Notes: generated by a model from the letters alone, not told the origin. 64,000 nucleotides of DNA from Pseudoips prasinana (GCA_951640165.1 OX621240.1:32988713-33052712); one strand, 5' to 3'. Numbered from the stretch's first letter, positions 10,511-22,670 are shown. Numbers and translations: made by a program.

Positions 10511-11070
10511 GTTTGGTAGATGGTGCAGAATCGCTCGCCGCCGGACGATAAAAACTATGAATTACCAGTTATTTCTATAATTTCCCTTAAAAGGTATACA
10601 TTATTATCATTAAATTTATTTACTGTGGAATCTCTGTGGGAGTTATCCAAATATTCTCATATTTATGGCTCAAAATTAAAACTGATTTGAATTGCGTGGA
10701 CCTAATGTAAATATAAGTTAATGCTAATTAATATTTGATTAAATTAACATTTATTTTATTTACAGCTAAATAAAAATATTACATTAATTGTAAATAAAAT
10801 AATAAATTAAGCATTCCATCGTGCGTGTAGTATGAAGCGGAATTGGTAAAAGCAATTTACAGAAGTATTATACATTTGTAAATACGGTGCAAATGATACT
10901 GCCATGATCAACATTAATTTGAACATTTATTTATGAAGACGTAGTTATTAATATTAAAGGAAAAGTACTGCTCTCGCTATAACACCACTAAATAACTATT
11001 AAATGTTTAGCAAAGAAATGTGTTCTTGAAAACAATGATTGATAAGGCTCGCATAATAATATAGTATTCA
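10511..11070. other. AT-rich stretch with nothing recognised
   Basis: No coding frame or repeat family was identified. Confidence 0.4.
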
Positions 11071-11302
11071 TAATAATAATATCCTGGAACATTATTTACA
11101 CTCGGCCATCTGGTCCCAAACTAAGCAGAGCTTGTACTATGGAAACCAGATAACTGATATGATACATATATTACTTTTCTTTTGTAAATACATACTTATA
11201 CAATTAACAGACATGTTCTGCACCCAAATATCAGTCATGGGTGGGAATCGAAGCCACGACCTACGGCGTGAAAATAAAGCATTTGCCAATCACGCCAACA
11301 GG
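11071..11302 (-). mobile_element. SINE family B, copy 1
   Basis: Starts with the TAATAATAATATCCTGG tail and ends in the tRNA-like head ('gtgggaatcgaagccacgacc', B box on -). Internal landmarks 'aagcagagcttgtactatgg' and 'accagataactgatat' are shared by the family. Confidence 0.8.
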
Positions 11303-11309
11303 TCCGTAA

Positions 11310-11482
11310 TGCTGGTCTAGTGAGGTTCGATTCCCAACCAGAATGAATCACGATTATTTGTTATCTGTCTGGGTGTAATTTGTCTATAATATGTTTGTAT
11401 TTAGAAATATATAAGTATGTTTTAGTTGTCTGGTTGCTATAATAGGCTCTGCTTAGTTTGTTAGTGTGAGTTGTCCTATGAT
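11310..11482 (+). mobile_element. SINE family C fragment
   Basis: Shows a B box ('gaggttcgattccc'), then 'ctgtctgggtgtaattt' and 'aggctctgcttagtttg'. It abuts SINE B copy 1 in the opposite orientation and lacks the A-box half. Confidence 0.6.
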
Positions 11483-11606
11483 AAAAAAAAACCCCTACCT
11501 GTAATTTCTTAATCCACAGATAAAACTAGGTGTAGTTTTAATTTTAATTATTATTATTCAAAAATTACTTATTTTGCCGTTAGACGTTATTAGAATTATT
11601 TGCTTG

Positions 11607-11765
11607 TGGCCGAATTACGGTTATAGCGGCTAATCACAACGGAATGTCTCTCTTAATCCAATGGGACGACTATGCGACACGGCCGGGGAAAGACCAAACG
11701 AAGTACCGACATTTTGACGTGCTTTTCCGTTTCCTTGGCCGTGTGTGAATAATGTCCCATTATAT
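11607..11765 (-). mobile_element. SINE family D fragment
   Basis: 'ccaatgggacgactatgcg', 'ggccggggaaagacc' and 'gacgtgcttttccg' match the body of the copies at 21945 and 51494. The tRNA-like head is missing. Confidence 0.5.
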
Positions 11766-12406
11766 TATTGAATCAGAAATCGGCGCGAAAAAAAACACTA
11801 CAAAATAGCTTCTTTTAGGACACCCACTTAAGTAAAAACGCAGGAAATGCTATTGGAATATAATTTCCGATATGTGTTCAAATTGTTTTCAAGAATATAT
11901 TTCTTGTGAAATAATCTTATTAGCTGTATCTAAATTACGTAGTTAAGTATAACAATGGTAACATTTTATTCTGTAATAAATCGAACAGTTTTGTATCACA
12001 GTATTAAATAGGGGAATTTTTGTGAGAATTTACAACGATGTTCGTACGGATTTTTTATGATCTATGTAATTTTAAGTTTGTCATGTTCCACGGTACCATA
12101 AGCAGTGTATTCGCCAAAGATAATGCATAATTTAACTTAAGTATTTAAGATGGTTAGTTAGTAGTAAGTTTTGATTCTGTACAGCAATATGGAGTTATAA
12201 GTTTGATGATAGCCACAGGCTGGAAACGGATCTTGGTGTTGGAGATTTGATAGGTCTTTGGGTTCTTAGAGTTCTTAGGGTTGTTATTAAAGGAGTCATT
12301 ACTTTGATATCCTTTAGTTGATCAAAGTAATGCCATAATATATAAATATTAAAGTTCCAAGGACATTAAAGAAATGGCACTAGGCAGGGAAAATTATTTC
12401 TTGGTA
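11766..12406. other. AT-rich stretch with nothing recognised
   Basis: No coding frame or repeat family was identified. Confidence 0.4.
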
Positions 12407-12522
12407 TACACGGCTATACCTACATTTCAAGTATAGGCTGATCCCGCATTGTATAGGATTTCCATATAATGAGAGTTCAGCTGATACAGGAAATGTATAG
12501 CTTGATGTGTAGCCTTGTGTAC
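12407..12522. mobile_element. Palindromic MITE P1, copy a
   Basis: A near-complete palindrome: 'tacacggctatacc' at the left, 'tagccttgtgta' at the right, with 'tgtataggatttccatataa' at the centre. Four relatives are at 17418 (half), 19301, 31070 and 54339. Confidence 0.75.
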
Positions 12523-12904
12523 ACCTACCTACAATTCACCGCCACTGAAGAATTTTGGTTTTGATTTTTATAATGGATATAATGTAACTTCTTTATCCAC
12601 AGATAAAACTACTAGGGTTTAGTTTGAATTTTAATTATTTAGACGAAAAATAACTCTTTTCCGTTATACGTTATGAGAATTGTGCTCCTGGCGGAATTTT
12701 GGATATTTTTGAAGGTTATTTAAGAAACTCCAAAAAATTCATGAAACGGCACTAAGAAGGGTAAATTAATACTTGATACACCGACAATTTGATGAGTTCT
12801 GATGTAGTTAATGGATACTATGTTACCCATCTATGATTTTGCTAATCTTATCAAGTGACAATTGATATTCTGGATGCCATTTTTATAGATATTTGGGATA
12901 GTAA
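12523..12904. other. AT-rich stretch with nothing recognised
   Basis: No coding frame or repeat family was identified. Confidence 0.4.
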
Positions 12905-13350
12905 ATATAGATTAAAAACAGGTGAAGAAAGGCCAGGTCAGAAGTACCCTAAACCGGTGAGCATGTATGAAGAAGAAAGTAAACGAGACAAAAGAGGTGT
13001 GCAAAGATCGTGACAAATGGAAATCCATTGTCTCTGCCTACTCTCACCGTAGCCACCGTAGCCTAGTTGGTAGTGCTCCTGCCTACGAAGCTGGTGGTCC
13101 TGGGTTCGAATCCCGGTAGGTGCAAATATTTGTGTGATGAGCACGAATATTTGTTTCTGAGTCATGGATGTTTTCTATGTATATAAGTATTTATCTATCT
13201 ATATAAGTAGGTATATCGTCGCCTGGTACCCATAGTACAAGCTTTGCTTAGTTTGAGGCTAGGATGATCTGTGTGACATTGTCCCGAGTTATTATTATAT
13301 TATTATTACCCCTCTGGCAAACAGGCGTGAGTCTATGTACGTGAATTACG
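12905..13350 (+). mobile_element. LINE C-terminal fragment split by a SINE
   Basis: Reads VNETKEVCKDRDKWKSIVSA-Y, then is interrupted at 13041 by SINE A; 'ccctctggcaaacaggcgtg' resumes at 13310. The uninterrupted version at 35930 reads SAYPSGKQA-stop. The pattern matches the end of an endonuclease-reverse transcriptase of RTE type. Confidence 0.7.
13042..13309 (+). mobile_element. SINE family A, copy 1
   Basis: tRNA-like head with A box 'tagcctagttgg' and B box 'gggttcgaatccc', body 'tttgtgtgatgagcacgaat', 3' end 'gtgtgacattgtccc' plus a TATTATT tail. Inserted in the LINE fragment at 12905. Confidence 0.9.
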
Positions 13351-15783
13351 ACACAAATAGTCACGGAAGAATGGCGTAAATATCAAAGGCAAAAGTCGCA
13401 AATGTTGAGCTCGGTATGCCATATGTCGGGGTTATGATCTCTTTAGCACTGACTTTATAAGCGATATAATGAAGTAAACATTTAGCTGCTGTAATAGGAT
13501 TATTGATACACAGATTAGCTTGAGACATGTTTTTAACTTCCATCCAAAGAGGATTTTTTTATTTTCCTGTAGTTTTACGTGCCAAAATCAATTGACAGAA
13601 CTAAAGGCCCTGTCCTTTTTTTTTTAAAACGTACGTTAGGAAGAAATTCCATGATATTGAAATTTGTTAAGAAGACCACAAGGGTGCAAGACGATTGCCG
13701 ATGAAACTCCGATCGAGGCTTACAGGGTGACCTCCAAAAGATAAGACTCTTTTTGTCATGCCTGGTCCAAAGTTATTCCATGTATGTTCTCGCGGGTTTT
13801 ATAGTTTTCAGGACATTATTTTTATTGAATCCTTACGTCCTCGATCTCAATTTATCCTAATGCCGATCAAACCTCCACCAAACTCGTTTCATACATTTGT
13901 AGGCCTACGTAGGTTCCGGTCTTCATAATGTAAACTTTTAATGTTACCGTCGAAAGTGAGTTCTTGAGTTGCGGCCTTCATAAATGGCCTTATCGGTCTG
14001 TTAACTAACAGCAAAGTTAAGCACTCTGCCATGCGGCCTAAGATTGTTTGATTTTATGCGTGTCCATACTATGGAGTCTATCTCAAGCGGTCGGTTTCGG
14101 CAGTAATTATTAAACGAAAAGGCAGAGGTGGCTTGAAGAACTCCGACATAGTTCTTGTCACCGCTGCCCATAAGAAAGAATGAATAGCCAATAGTTTTAT
14201 CATCAATATGAATGAAATATATGTGGGTAACTGTAAATTAATTCTTCGTCGTATTAGATTCGACACGGGAATGTATTCGGTCAGTTCCAATACTGACCAC
14301 GAAATTTTTATATCCCTTTTTTACGATAAGTGTGTCGTATCTTGGTTGGCTATAGTGTGTAATTTGAAGAGACGTGAATTAAATATGCAATAACGAAAAT
14401 ATACTATCTCTAAGTAAGAGTACACAATTTTTCAATGTAATTATTGCACACTATTTATAATCGTAAATAATAAACACTTAGGAATTTGTAAAGTATGATA
14501 CGTCAAACGAAGTGATTTCTTATAGGCCACACGTGCATCTCTGAACACCCGTCTTTTTTTGTAAAAAAATCATGGAGTTTTACCATAGAGCAAAATTAAA
14601 TTACTTGGACGTTCATGGGTGCGAGTGTGGGCCTATTACTGGGTAGTGAATTGGATCTTAATTGTTCGCACTTAAATTTTACGAAGGTAAACGAATAACA
14701 AATAGGACCTCTCTACACTATGGTCGTCAATACCCGCGAACTTTTTTTTAAGAAACTACTTTAGTGTGACGTCTGTAAACGTGTGTTATTGCGCCAAATC
14801 ACTTTTAAAAAAGCAGTGTCAATTTCTACTATCTGTCATTTAAGACATTTGGCGGTTCAAATTACAGTCTCTCACCGGACTTAGACCATAGATTAAATAG
14901 AATAAGGAAAGTTAAAAAAAAGTTCGTGCATTACAGGTGTTTCCATAATGGAGTTGGTTCATTCGAAGTTGAAGGCTTTTTGATTTTGATTTGCCTACAA
15001 TACAAAGAAGTTACCGTAGTGGTAAATAATTTACCAATATAGGAAATGTACTCCGAAAGGACTACCATTTTTAGCGTACAAGTCGATTTAATATACTTTC
15101 ATATTTATGAATGTCAGTGAATATGAATTAAGTGTAAGGTAATTTTTTGCATGTTCTCAGAAAAAATCTTTAGGGATTATTATCCAGTTAATTTATTTCA
15201 GTCGATATACAAATTTACAGTTATTTTTTTTAATGTACTGGATAGATTTTGTTTCCTTGAAAGTGCCATAAGTTGTGTTGTTACTAAAGTAAAGATTTAC
15301 TTACATATATCTTACATTTTCCAAGCGAATTTTTCTCATAGTTATGTTGTTTTTGTTTTCAAATACTTTTTATCTCGCTTTATTGATTGTTTTGCTTTTT
15401 CAAGTCAATTATGGTGCGCCCGAGTATGTTAAATATAAATAAATGCATTTGATAATTAATTTGTGCATTGTAAAAAAACTAAAACATAATCGATACAACG
15501 TAGTTTAAATAAAAAAAAAACTTCGCAAAAAACAAATGAATCTCTATATAAAAAAGTAAGTTCTTGTCTTTGTCAAGTAAGTGTTGCCAGTAGAAAAAAA
15601 TATGGCGGCTATTTCTTTTTTTACAATGCATGATTAAAGTTAGTGTTAAGTCTCATCTCCAGATGTATGACGTGTATAACGTAAATTATAAACGGTTGAT
15701 GATAGAACAAGTGTATGAGTTTACAATGAAAATAATAAATGGATTAAAAATATTTTGGTGTTTAATGTTTGACAATTGACATC
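13351..15783. other. AT-rich non-coding stretch
   Basis: Only a weak tRNA/SINE-like piece on - near 13970-14042 ('ctctgccatgcggccta') was noted. Small frames at 14078-14393 and 15151-15432 have no domain or coding composition. Confidence 0.4.
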
Positions 15784-15956
15784 ACACTAATATTATAAAG
15801 CCGAAAGTTTGTGAGTGTGTGAGTGTGTATGTTTGTTACTTCTTCACGTCTAAACGGCAGGAGCGATTTTAATAAAATTTAGTAGGAGTTAGCTGATACC
15901 CTGGATTAACACATGGCTATAATTTATAAAGTGTAAAACCGCGCGGCACAGCTAGT
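15784..15956 (+). mobile_element. Helitron-like element H2, copy a
   Basis: Contains 'gccgaaagtttgtgagtgtg', 'ttacttcttcacgtctaaac' and 'aacacatggctataattta', and ends 'cacagctag' + T. Relatives are at 48346, 48683 and 58168. Confidence 0.7.
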
Positions 15957-16045
15957 ATCCAATAATTCGAATCACCACGTTATAACATGGAAGTGGTCGA
16001 ACGTATAATCATTTTGAGAGAAGTGTCCTGGTCGAATTTGATGGC

Positions 16046-16260
16046 AGGCCTGGTGGTGTAGTGGTTAGTGACCCTCATTGCTATGGCAGAGGTCGTGGAT
16101 TCGATGCCCATCCTTGACAAATCATTGTGTGATGAACACGATAATTTGTTGTGTCTGGGTGTAGTAAGTATGTTTTAAGTTCCCGTTTGCCATAGTACAG
16201 GTTCTGCCTAGTTTGGAATCAGATAACAGTGTATTATAAGTTATCCCAATTATTTATTCA
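16046..16260 (+). mobile_element. SINE family C, fuller copy
   Basis: A box 'tggtgtagtggttag', B box 'tggattcgatgccc', then 'gtgtctgggtgtag', 'ggttctgcctagtttgg' and a 'ttatcccaattattt' end. Confidence 0.7.
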
Positions 16261-16370
16261 AGATGGATGCTATGGATGCTACTTGGCTTAAGCCCTCGTT
16301 CGCCTCTAATGTCCTGTGAAGCATTGGAAGCGGTGAATCATAGGCTAACTGAATCCATCAAGTTCGGACG

Positions 16371-16624
16371 GTCACCGCAGCCTAGTGGGTAGTGCTCCTG
16401 CCTACGAAGCTAGTGGTCCTGGGTTCGAATCAAGGTATATGCAAATATTTGTGTGATGAGCACGAATATTTGTTTCTGAGTCATGGATGTTTTCTATGTA
16501 TTTGAGTATTTATCTATCTATATAAGTATGTATATCGTCGCCTGGTACCCATAGTACAAGCTTTGCTTAGTTTGGGGCTAGGATAATCTGTGTGACATTG
16601 TCCCAAGATATTATTATTATTATA
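16371..16624 (+). mobile_element. SINE family A, copy 2
   Basis: Same architecture as the copy at 13042; the B box is slightly degenerate ('gggttcgaatcaagg'). Ends 'gacattgtcccaagatatta' plus a TTA tail. Confidence 0.9.
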
Positions 16625-17156
16625 AGTAACAAAAAATATGTAAAATAGCGGGTAACATGCGGGTCCTTTTCGGATAGGGCCATGGAGGGTAGTGGTGCCG
16701 ATACATTTAGTATATATTAGTCTCGGGGAGTCACATATTATGTAGATTGTGTAACGAGAGATTCTAAAAGCCTGCATTTGCATTTGCCGTGATCACTAGG
16801 GGGAGAGATGTGGCATGGCTTATTCGACGAAGCTTTTAGATGCGCACAACATCCAATGACTACGGGTAAGCCATTGGACAAGGTGTGAAAGCTTTTATTG
16901 CGAATTGTTAGATTTGTTGAAATCTAACAAGCCGATTGGACACAAAAATGTTACAGAATATTTTAAAAACATAAGTCTTTAATTCTCTGATGATATCGAA
17001 TACCGAGAATGCGTATCACGTAGATACAAACTAAAGAGCAGGTAAAGGAAACTAAATATTGTAAAGGACGTAAGTATGTAACTACTCTACTTTTTTAGGA
17101 AATCTGAAGACGTAATCGTATTTACAGAGGCCAAATTCAAATCTATTTCATTATGA
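16625..17156. other. Stretch with nothing recognised
   Basis: The - strand frame at 16514-16783 is mostly SINE A read in reverse and is not a gene. Confidence 0.4.
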
Positions 17157-17375
17157 CGGGCCTGTTGGCGTGGTTGGCAAATGCTTGCTTTTCACGCCGG
17201 TCGTGGGTTCGATTCCCACCCAGGACAGATATTTGTGTGCATGAACATGTGTTGTAAATATATATTTACAAAAGAAAAGTAGTATATCAGTTATCTGGTT
17301 TCCATGGTACAAGCTCTGCTTAGTTTGAGATCAGATAGCCGTGTGTAAATAATGTCCCAGGATATTATTATTATT
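17157..17375 (+). mobile_element. SINE family B, copy 2
   Basis: Head 'ctgttggcgtggttggc' with B box 'gggttcgattccc', body 'agttatctggtttccatgg', end 'aatgtcccaggatattatta'. Confidence 0.85.
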
Positions 17376-17417
17376 CCAGAAACTTAAAAATGCTCAAGAT
17401 TAACAAGATTGTTCTAT

Positions 17418-17492
17418 GTACACACGGCTACATATCAAGCTATACATTTCCAGTATAAGCTGATCTCGCGTTGTATAGGATTTCCATACAAT
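17418..17492. mobile_element. Palindromic MITE P1, left half (copy b)
   Basis: Begins 'gtacacacggctacatatca', runs to the central 'tataggatttccatacaat', then switches abruptly to LINE sequence; the right arm is absent. Confidence 0.7.
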
Positions 17493-17501
17493 ACAACGAT
17501 C

Positions 17502-18110
17502 GAACCGCTTACCATGGATATGTGGAATCTATTCTTGGCTATGGTCTTTTACTATGAGGAAATTCAACAGATGCTAACAGAGCTTTTATAAGTCAAAAAA
17601 GTGTGTTCGCGCTCTGTACAACGTTAGTCCTCTTGAAAGTTGTAGACATTTATTTAAAAATAATAACTTATTAACATTAACTGGAATCATATTTCAAGTA
17701 TGCATGTTCGTAAGAAATAATTCAAGCCTATTTATTACTGCACATCGCGATAATCCAAATATTGCCAAAAGAGATCCAACACGCATACTAATGCCATATT
17801 GCAGAACTGTGTTTAACAACGCTCCCAAAGGCATCAGAGAACTACCATAATTTCGAATGAAGAAGGTGTTGAAAGAATGGCTTGTACATAATGTATTTTA
17901 TAATATTAAGGAATTTTTCGAATATAAATATAATAATTAGGTAGTGTGTAGTATGTAATATTTGTACCAAATATTTTAATTAAGCTACGTCTTAAGTAAA
18001 CCATTTTTTAGCATGTCGGTATGACAAAATATGTGGAACTTACTTTAAGACTGTCCATCCATCTGTCTGTAACCATATTTTTTGCGAATTAAATAAATTT
18101 GAATTTATGA
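17502..18110 (+). pseudogene. Jockey/CR1-like LINE C-terminal fragment with stops
   Basis: The + frame from about 17503 reads AYHGYVESILGYGLLL, then TGA where Trp is expected, GNSTDANRAFISQKKCVRAL, YNVSPLESCRHLFKNNN, LLTLTGIIFQVCMFVRNN, and later TVFNNAPKGIRELP followed by TAA and MKKVLKEWLVHNVF. The order VESxLxYGxxxWGNS, QKxxVRA, LFxxxxLLTL and IREL is typical of the end of jockey/CR1-group reverse transcriptases. At least two nonsense codons are present. A 3' UTR with an AAATAAATTTGAATTT-like tail ends near 18110. It is 5'-truncated and dead. Confidence 0.75.
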
Positions 18111-18179
18111 ACCAATTAACTGGCAGCAGCATAGACAAAGATGTAAGAAATTCATGGTTTGGTAATACATACGACAATG

Positions 18180-18220
18180 AGATACGTGTCATCATACTCA
18201 TAGTATGATGACACGTATCT
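18180..18220. repeat. Perfect hairpin, 18-bp arms
   Basis: 'agatacgtgtcatcatac' is followed within 5 nt by its complement 'gtatgatgacacgtatct'. I saw no second copy in the window. Confidence 0.85.
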
Positions 18221-18432
18221 TCAAATTTGTAGACAGTATTTATTATTATTAGTTTACAGACGGAAGTTTCAATGACTATAGTAATTAGACAATAGTTGGC
18301 AAGTCATTTGAGACAATGGTTTGGTGGCAATGTGACTTCAGCAATTCAGAAACAACTCGAACAAGAGTGTTATCAGCTACAGCTACAAGAGTGTTATCAT
18401 CCACAGCTTTTCTTTTCTTTCTTTCCTTTAAA

Positions 18433-18632
18433 AAAAGACGACGCCAGCACTAGGGAATCTAATCCCTGTGTTGCGGGGTACTTTACAAACATATAATAGA
18501 CGGACACAAATTACATCCAGACTCAGAACAACTTTTTATGGGTAACAAAAATAGTTGTCCGGCGCGGGACTCGAACCCGCGACACGAAGCGGCGAGGCGA
18601 CTGTCTTAGCCGCAGTCGTAGTGCAGTCAACA
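18433..18632 (-). mobile_element. SINE family F
   Basis: On -, the head carries B box 'gggttcgagtcccgc', followed by 'gttctgagtctggatgtaat' and 'gtttgtaaagtaccccgc'. Other pieces are at 31700-31800 (head, +), about 45100-45205 (tail half, +) and 3505-3660 (old, -). Confidence 0.7.
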
Positions 18633-18639
18633 GTGTTAT

Positions 18640-19300
18640 CATCCACAGCTGGACATAGACCTACTTCAAAGGTTACCACAACGTTACCATTTGGAGGGGT
18701 TTGCTCTAGTCACCGCGCTTGCATTGCGAGTTGGCGACCGATAGTTGTAGAGACAGACATATAATTCCAGTTAAACTAATTGCCTAAACAGCAAATGCAA
18801 CTGCAGAACTCAAAATCTTAGAGGGTCCTTCTTCTGCATTTCTTCGTAAAACAAGAACACAATGTTCGGATGCTGACGCTTTAACTACGCTTCATTGATG
18901 TTAAAGAATAAGGCTTGTGAAAAAGTACTTTGTTTACAATTGCCCTTACAACTTGAACCCATTTTAAACGTTTATTACTGAAGTATGTAATTTTATCTGC
19001 ACATTATATACAAAGCTATATATAAGTATATGGCGGTCTAAATCTATTCTTATTAGAATCTATTTAAAATTTGATAGATCATAATAAAAATATTTAGTAG
19101 TTGACGATATGGTAAAGTGTCATACATATAGGTATTCGATACCGTCATAACTAAATTTTAAATACCTACGCCTTGCATTTCAAAAATGTTTTATTTAAAA
19201 GATCCAGCCATAGTCAATGCGATAGTATATATAATTTAGCTACTGTTTTAAATAATTCTTAAAACCATAAAAATTACTTACAATGTTTCTTTAAACGAAT
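18640..19300. other. Stretch with nothing recognised
   Basis: 'ccacagctggacatagacct' near 18650 is a short LINE-like scrap; the rest is AT-rich. Confidence 0.35.
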
Positions 19301-19427
19301 GTACCCACGGCTACATATCAAGCTATACGTTTTCAGTATAACCTGACCTCTCATTTTATAAAATTCCTATACAACGCGAGATCAGCTTATACTGGAAATA
19401 TATAGCTTGATATGTAGCCGTCTGTAC
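19301..19427. mobile_element. Palindromic MITE P1, copy c
   Basis: 'gtacccacggctacatatca' at the left; 'gatatgtagccgtctgtac' at the right; both ends carry GTAC. Confidence 0.8.
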
Positions 19428-20270
19428 CTAATTCCCATCGAATATAAAACGAAAGTCTTAAATGCAAAGATAGTACCTAAGGGTGATTTTCATAGTTAAA
19501 GTTAAGTGTACCTAAACTTTTCAAGTTCCTCCTTTTAAGAATTAAATATATCCTAAATCACCTGGTGCTAGAAATCTTACTTAAATCTTTCTGGAACGGT
19601 TCCCAAAAGTACTTGAATTCTCAGTCAGCATAGAAATATCGAAACAATTTGTGTGCGAAATCACACAGCCACATCCCGGGGGTCCCTCGCCACGTAGAAA
19701 ACCTAGGAAATAGAATAACACTTAAACTTTACTGAAGTTCTCAGCTAGAAAACGTGACCGACTTTTGGTAATGGGACTTTCAAATGGCCAGCTCCGTGGT
19801 ACCCGTCTGAGGCTTGCCTAAAAGTTATTCTATATATGACAGGGCTAACCTTATGCTTCTGATCTGGTCCCTAGCGACTTATAATACTTAGGTACGTCCT
19901 ATCGCAACGATATCACCATATAATTAAAATATTGGGTGGACTCTGACCATTAATTTATAATTTGTCATAGACAAATTACCAGACATAAAACTTTCTTTTT
20001 CATAAAATACTTCAATTCCGAATTCCGTAACTATACTACAATTCCGAATTCCGTGACATCATTATAAATCGAAATCAGTACCTAGATAAAGTGATAGAGC
20101 TGAACTCTGTCATAGATATAGAAATATCCATTCTGACATATCTAAAACCTTAAATATTGATCAATAGTAATAATTAAAATACGGCACTTGGGTATTAACA
20201 TACAGTGGTACTTGTCAAGCTCACAATGCAGTACAGGAAAAATTGTCATATACAATATTAAGGTGCCTAG
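19428..20270. other. AT-rich stretch with nothing recognised
   Basis: Contains a short direct duplication, 'aattccgaattccgt', at about 20013 and 20040. No gene. Confidence 0.4.
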
Positions 20271-20515
20271 GTGCCTAGATTTTTCGTTTTGTCCGTACGG
20301 TCTGTTTTACCACATAAAGTGCAATCCTTACGCCGTTCAGTCCCGGTTGTTGTCTTTCGACATCAGTCGTTAAGCCACGTCAGAGGTCCACTGGGCCGCT
20401 TGAACAACACCGACGCCAGGATAACCTCTGCCCATACGATAAAGGAGAAGAAGGAGGCTGTCACTGCTTCACCTTATAGAGGCTATCGAGGGCTCCAGCC
20501 GTCTAGCAAATAAAA
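20271..20515 (+). repeat. Interspersed repeat family G, copy 1
   Basis: 'tcccggttgttgtc', 'agccacgtcagaggtccact', 'cgcttgaacaacaccgac' and a 'catacgataaaggagaagaa' end are repeated in altered form at 36215-36410. Probably the 3' end of a LINE, judging by the GAAGAAG tail. Confidence 0.6.
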
Positions 20516-20572
20516 CTAAGCTACTAAATACCAGCGCTGGAGGGCATCCCCTTTGGGGTTCCACCTCATCTC

Positions 20573-20643
20573 AGGGCGGATACTGAGGTGGTGATGAACG
20601 AGAGCTTCACCCTCTCATTCATCACCACCTCAGTATCCGCCCT
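20573..20643. repeat. Hairpin with 32-bp arms
   Basis: 'agggcggatactgaggtgg' and the rest of a 32-bp arm are mirrored to 20643 with one mismatch and a 7-nt loop 'cttcacc'. Confidence 0.85.
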
Positions 20644-20670
20644 CTCATCAGGATCATTTCATCGATACAT

Positions 20671-20922
20671 TCACCGTAGCCTAGTTGGTAGTGCTCCTGC
20701 CTACGAAGCTGGTGGTCCTGGGTTCGAATTCCGGTAAGTGCAAATATTTGTGTGATGAGCACGAATATTTGTTTCTGAGCCATGGATGTTTTTTATGTAT
20801 TTAAGTATTTATCTATCTATATAAGTATGTATATCGTCGCCTGGTACCCATAGTACAAGCTTTGCTTAGTTTGGGGCTAGGATGATCTGTGTGACATGGT
20901 CCCTAGATATTATTTTATTATT
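20671..20922 (+). mobile_element. SINE family A, copy 3
   Basis: Intact A and B boxes, body and TATTATTTTATTATT tail. Confidence 0.9.
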
Positions 20923-21189
20923 AAAAAAAAAATACAGCAAGATTAGCTTTTGTAATGTTAGTGTAGCTATCTGTTTACTGGCGTGACTGTACCTACATAA
21001 GTGTGTGAGCTACCTTTTAATTTACAGCAGCAATTTAAACCGCTGAACGACCACTTTAGTCGACGACTGTATCAATCAAAGCACTTAAAGCAATTGAGAA
21101 TAAATTATGAAACGAAAATTGAGTACTTATTTTGTCCATACTATTTTAAAGGACTTAAAATGGGGAAGAGGTGGAATGAAATGAGATGA

Positions 21190-21602
21190 GGTGGGATTGG
21201 ATGAAGTGGCAGTGGGCAGGGCACATAGCTCGCAGAAAGGTTCTCGAGTGGCGACCACGAACCGGAAGTCGCAGCGTGGGCAGGCCCCCTACAAGTTGGC
21301 CCGACGATCGCGCTGTTGAAGTAAAGAGTTTGTAATCTCATTTAGTTATTTTTTATATGAGTTTTGACAATGTGTCATTATATATAAAAAATATTAAGAA
21401 ACAAAATGTTCCTAAAATATCACTCGTGTTTATATCTGAGTTAATATTGGTAGGGCCAATAAACCCTACCATCTAACACGCGCAAGGGCCGCGGGAAGCC
21501 GCTGGATGCGGGCAGCGCAGGACCGGCTATTGTGGAGATCCTTGGGGGACGCCTTTGTCCAGCAGTGGCCGTCTTTCGGCTGATATGATGATGATGATTT
21601 GC
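21190..21602 (+). mobile_element. RTE-type LINE fragment split by an insertion
   Basis: 'gaagtggcagtgggcagggc' to 'ggcccgacgatcg' (21311), then about 170 bp of unrelated AT-rich DNA, then 'aagccgctggatgcgggcag' to the GAT tail at 21602. Part of the WAGHIARR-region coding is deleted relative to 7230. Confidence 0.75.
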
Positions 21603-21944
21603 GGTGAAAAGTGTGTCCTACAAGTACATGTGCACTCACCAGGTTACTATCTAAATAAACCTATCATTAATCTAAATTAATAATTAATAAAGATAAGCGT
21701 TTTATTATGATTCGATAGTAATATATGACGCGTCATCGTGATTGCTTTATATATGTGCCGCTTGACGTATTGGATTAAAAATTATTTACGTATTATTTTT
21801 TTATTTACGTATTTTTAGTAGTGCGATGAATTATTTAGGTTTTATTTTTTCTAGGTGTTAATAATTGTTTAATTACATTATCTCTCTTAGAACTTGACCA
21901 TGATGATTTTATTTATTTTTATTTATTTATTCTCCACCCTTGAT

Positions 21945-22310
21945 GATGTCTTTCCGGCCGAATTTCGGCCACGGCGGCCATTCTCAATGGAGATTAGCCA
22001 ATTGCGCAGGACATATTATAGTGCACAAGGGTGTGCGCAAAGACAGGGGCATTTTCTATTCCATCACTCTCATGATCCGATGGGACGACTAGTGCCACGA
22101 CCGGAAAGAGGTCAGGTATAGGACCGACGGCTTTACGTGCTCTCCGAGTCACGGGGGTGTAATACCGCCAACTTCCAAACTTCGGGCTGAAACTGAGAAA
22201 TTTCTTTTTACGGAAAAATCCCAAAATCATTTTTTGGCCCGACCCGGGATTTGAACCCAGGACCTCATTATCTGCGGTTGAACACGCTACCACTAGACCA
22301 ACGAGGCAGT
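21945..22310 (-). mobile_element. SINE family D, near full copy
   Basis: The - strand head reads 'tgcctcgttggtctagtgg' (A box) and 'tgggttcaaatcccgggtc' (B box), followed by about 300 bp ending at 'gatgatgtctttccggccg'. Uninterrupted equivalent of the copy at 51494. Confidence 0.75.
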
Positions 22311-22346
22311 ACTGAGTAGAACTTGACCAAACTGAATATATGACCA

Positions 22347-22670
22347 TCTATACATAACTAATAAAATCGTAGGAAAGTCAAAACTGTACATAGAATATTT
22401 ATTTTAAAGTATACTTAGGGCGTGATCTACAATCGATATCGAAGACAAAAATATAGTATTTAGAAGTTTTGTCTTTTTGTCTGCTTGTCTGTATGTATGT
22501 CCAGGCTAAACTAAAGAAGCACTGCATGGATTTAGTTAAAATTTTGCATGAATATTACTAAGAGGTCGGGTCAACATATAGGCTACATATTATCACGCTA
22601 TCACCTACAGGAGAGGAGCTGTGATAATTTATAAAAAAATTACACAGGTAAAACCGCGGGGCACAGCATA
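22347..22670 (+). mobile_element. Helitron-like element H1, copy c
   Basis: TCTATACATA start, 'aagaggtcgggtcaacatat', 'aaccgcggggcacagc' end; the terminal CTAG has decayed to CATA. Confidence 0.7.

Noticed and set aside
13054..13125. tRNA-like heads with A and B boxes
   Set aside because: Repeated as part of SINEs with a common tail; no cloverleaf-complete, isolated tRNA was found.
18555..18764. Frame starting MSGAGLEPATRSGEA
   Set aside because: Encoded by the SINE F head; the 'GLEPATRSGEATV' type peptide is a well-known SINE artefact.
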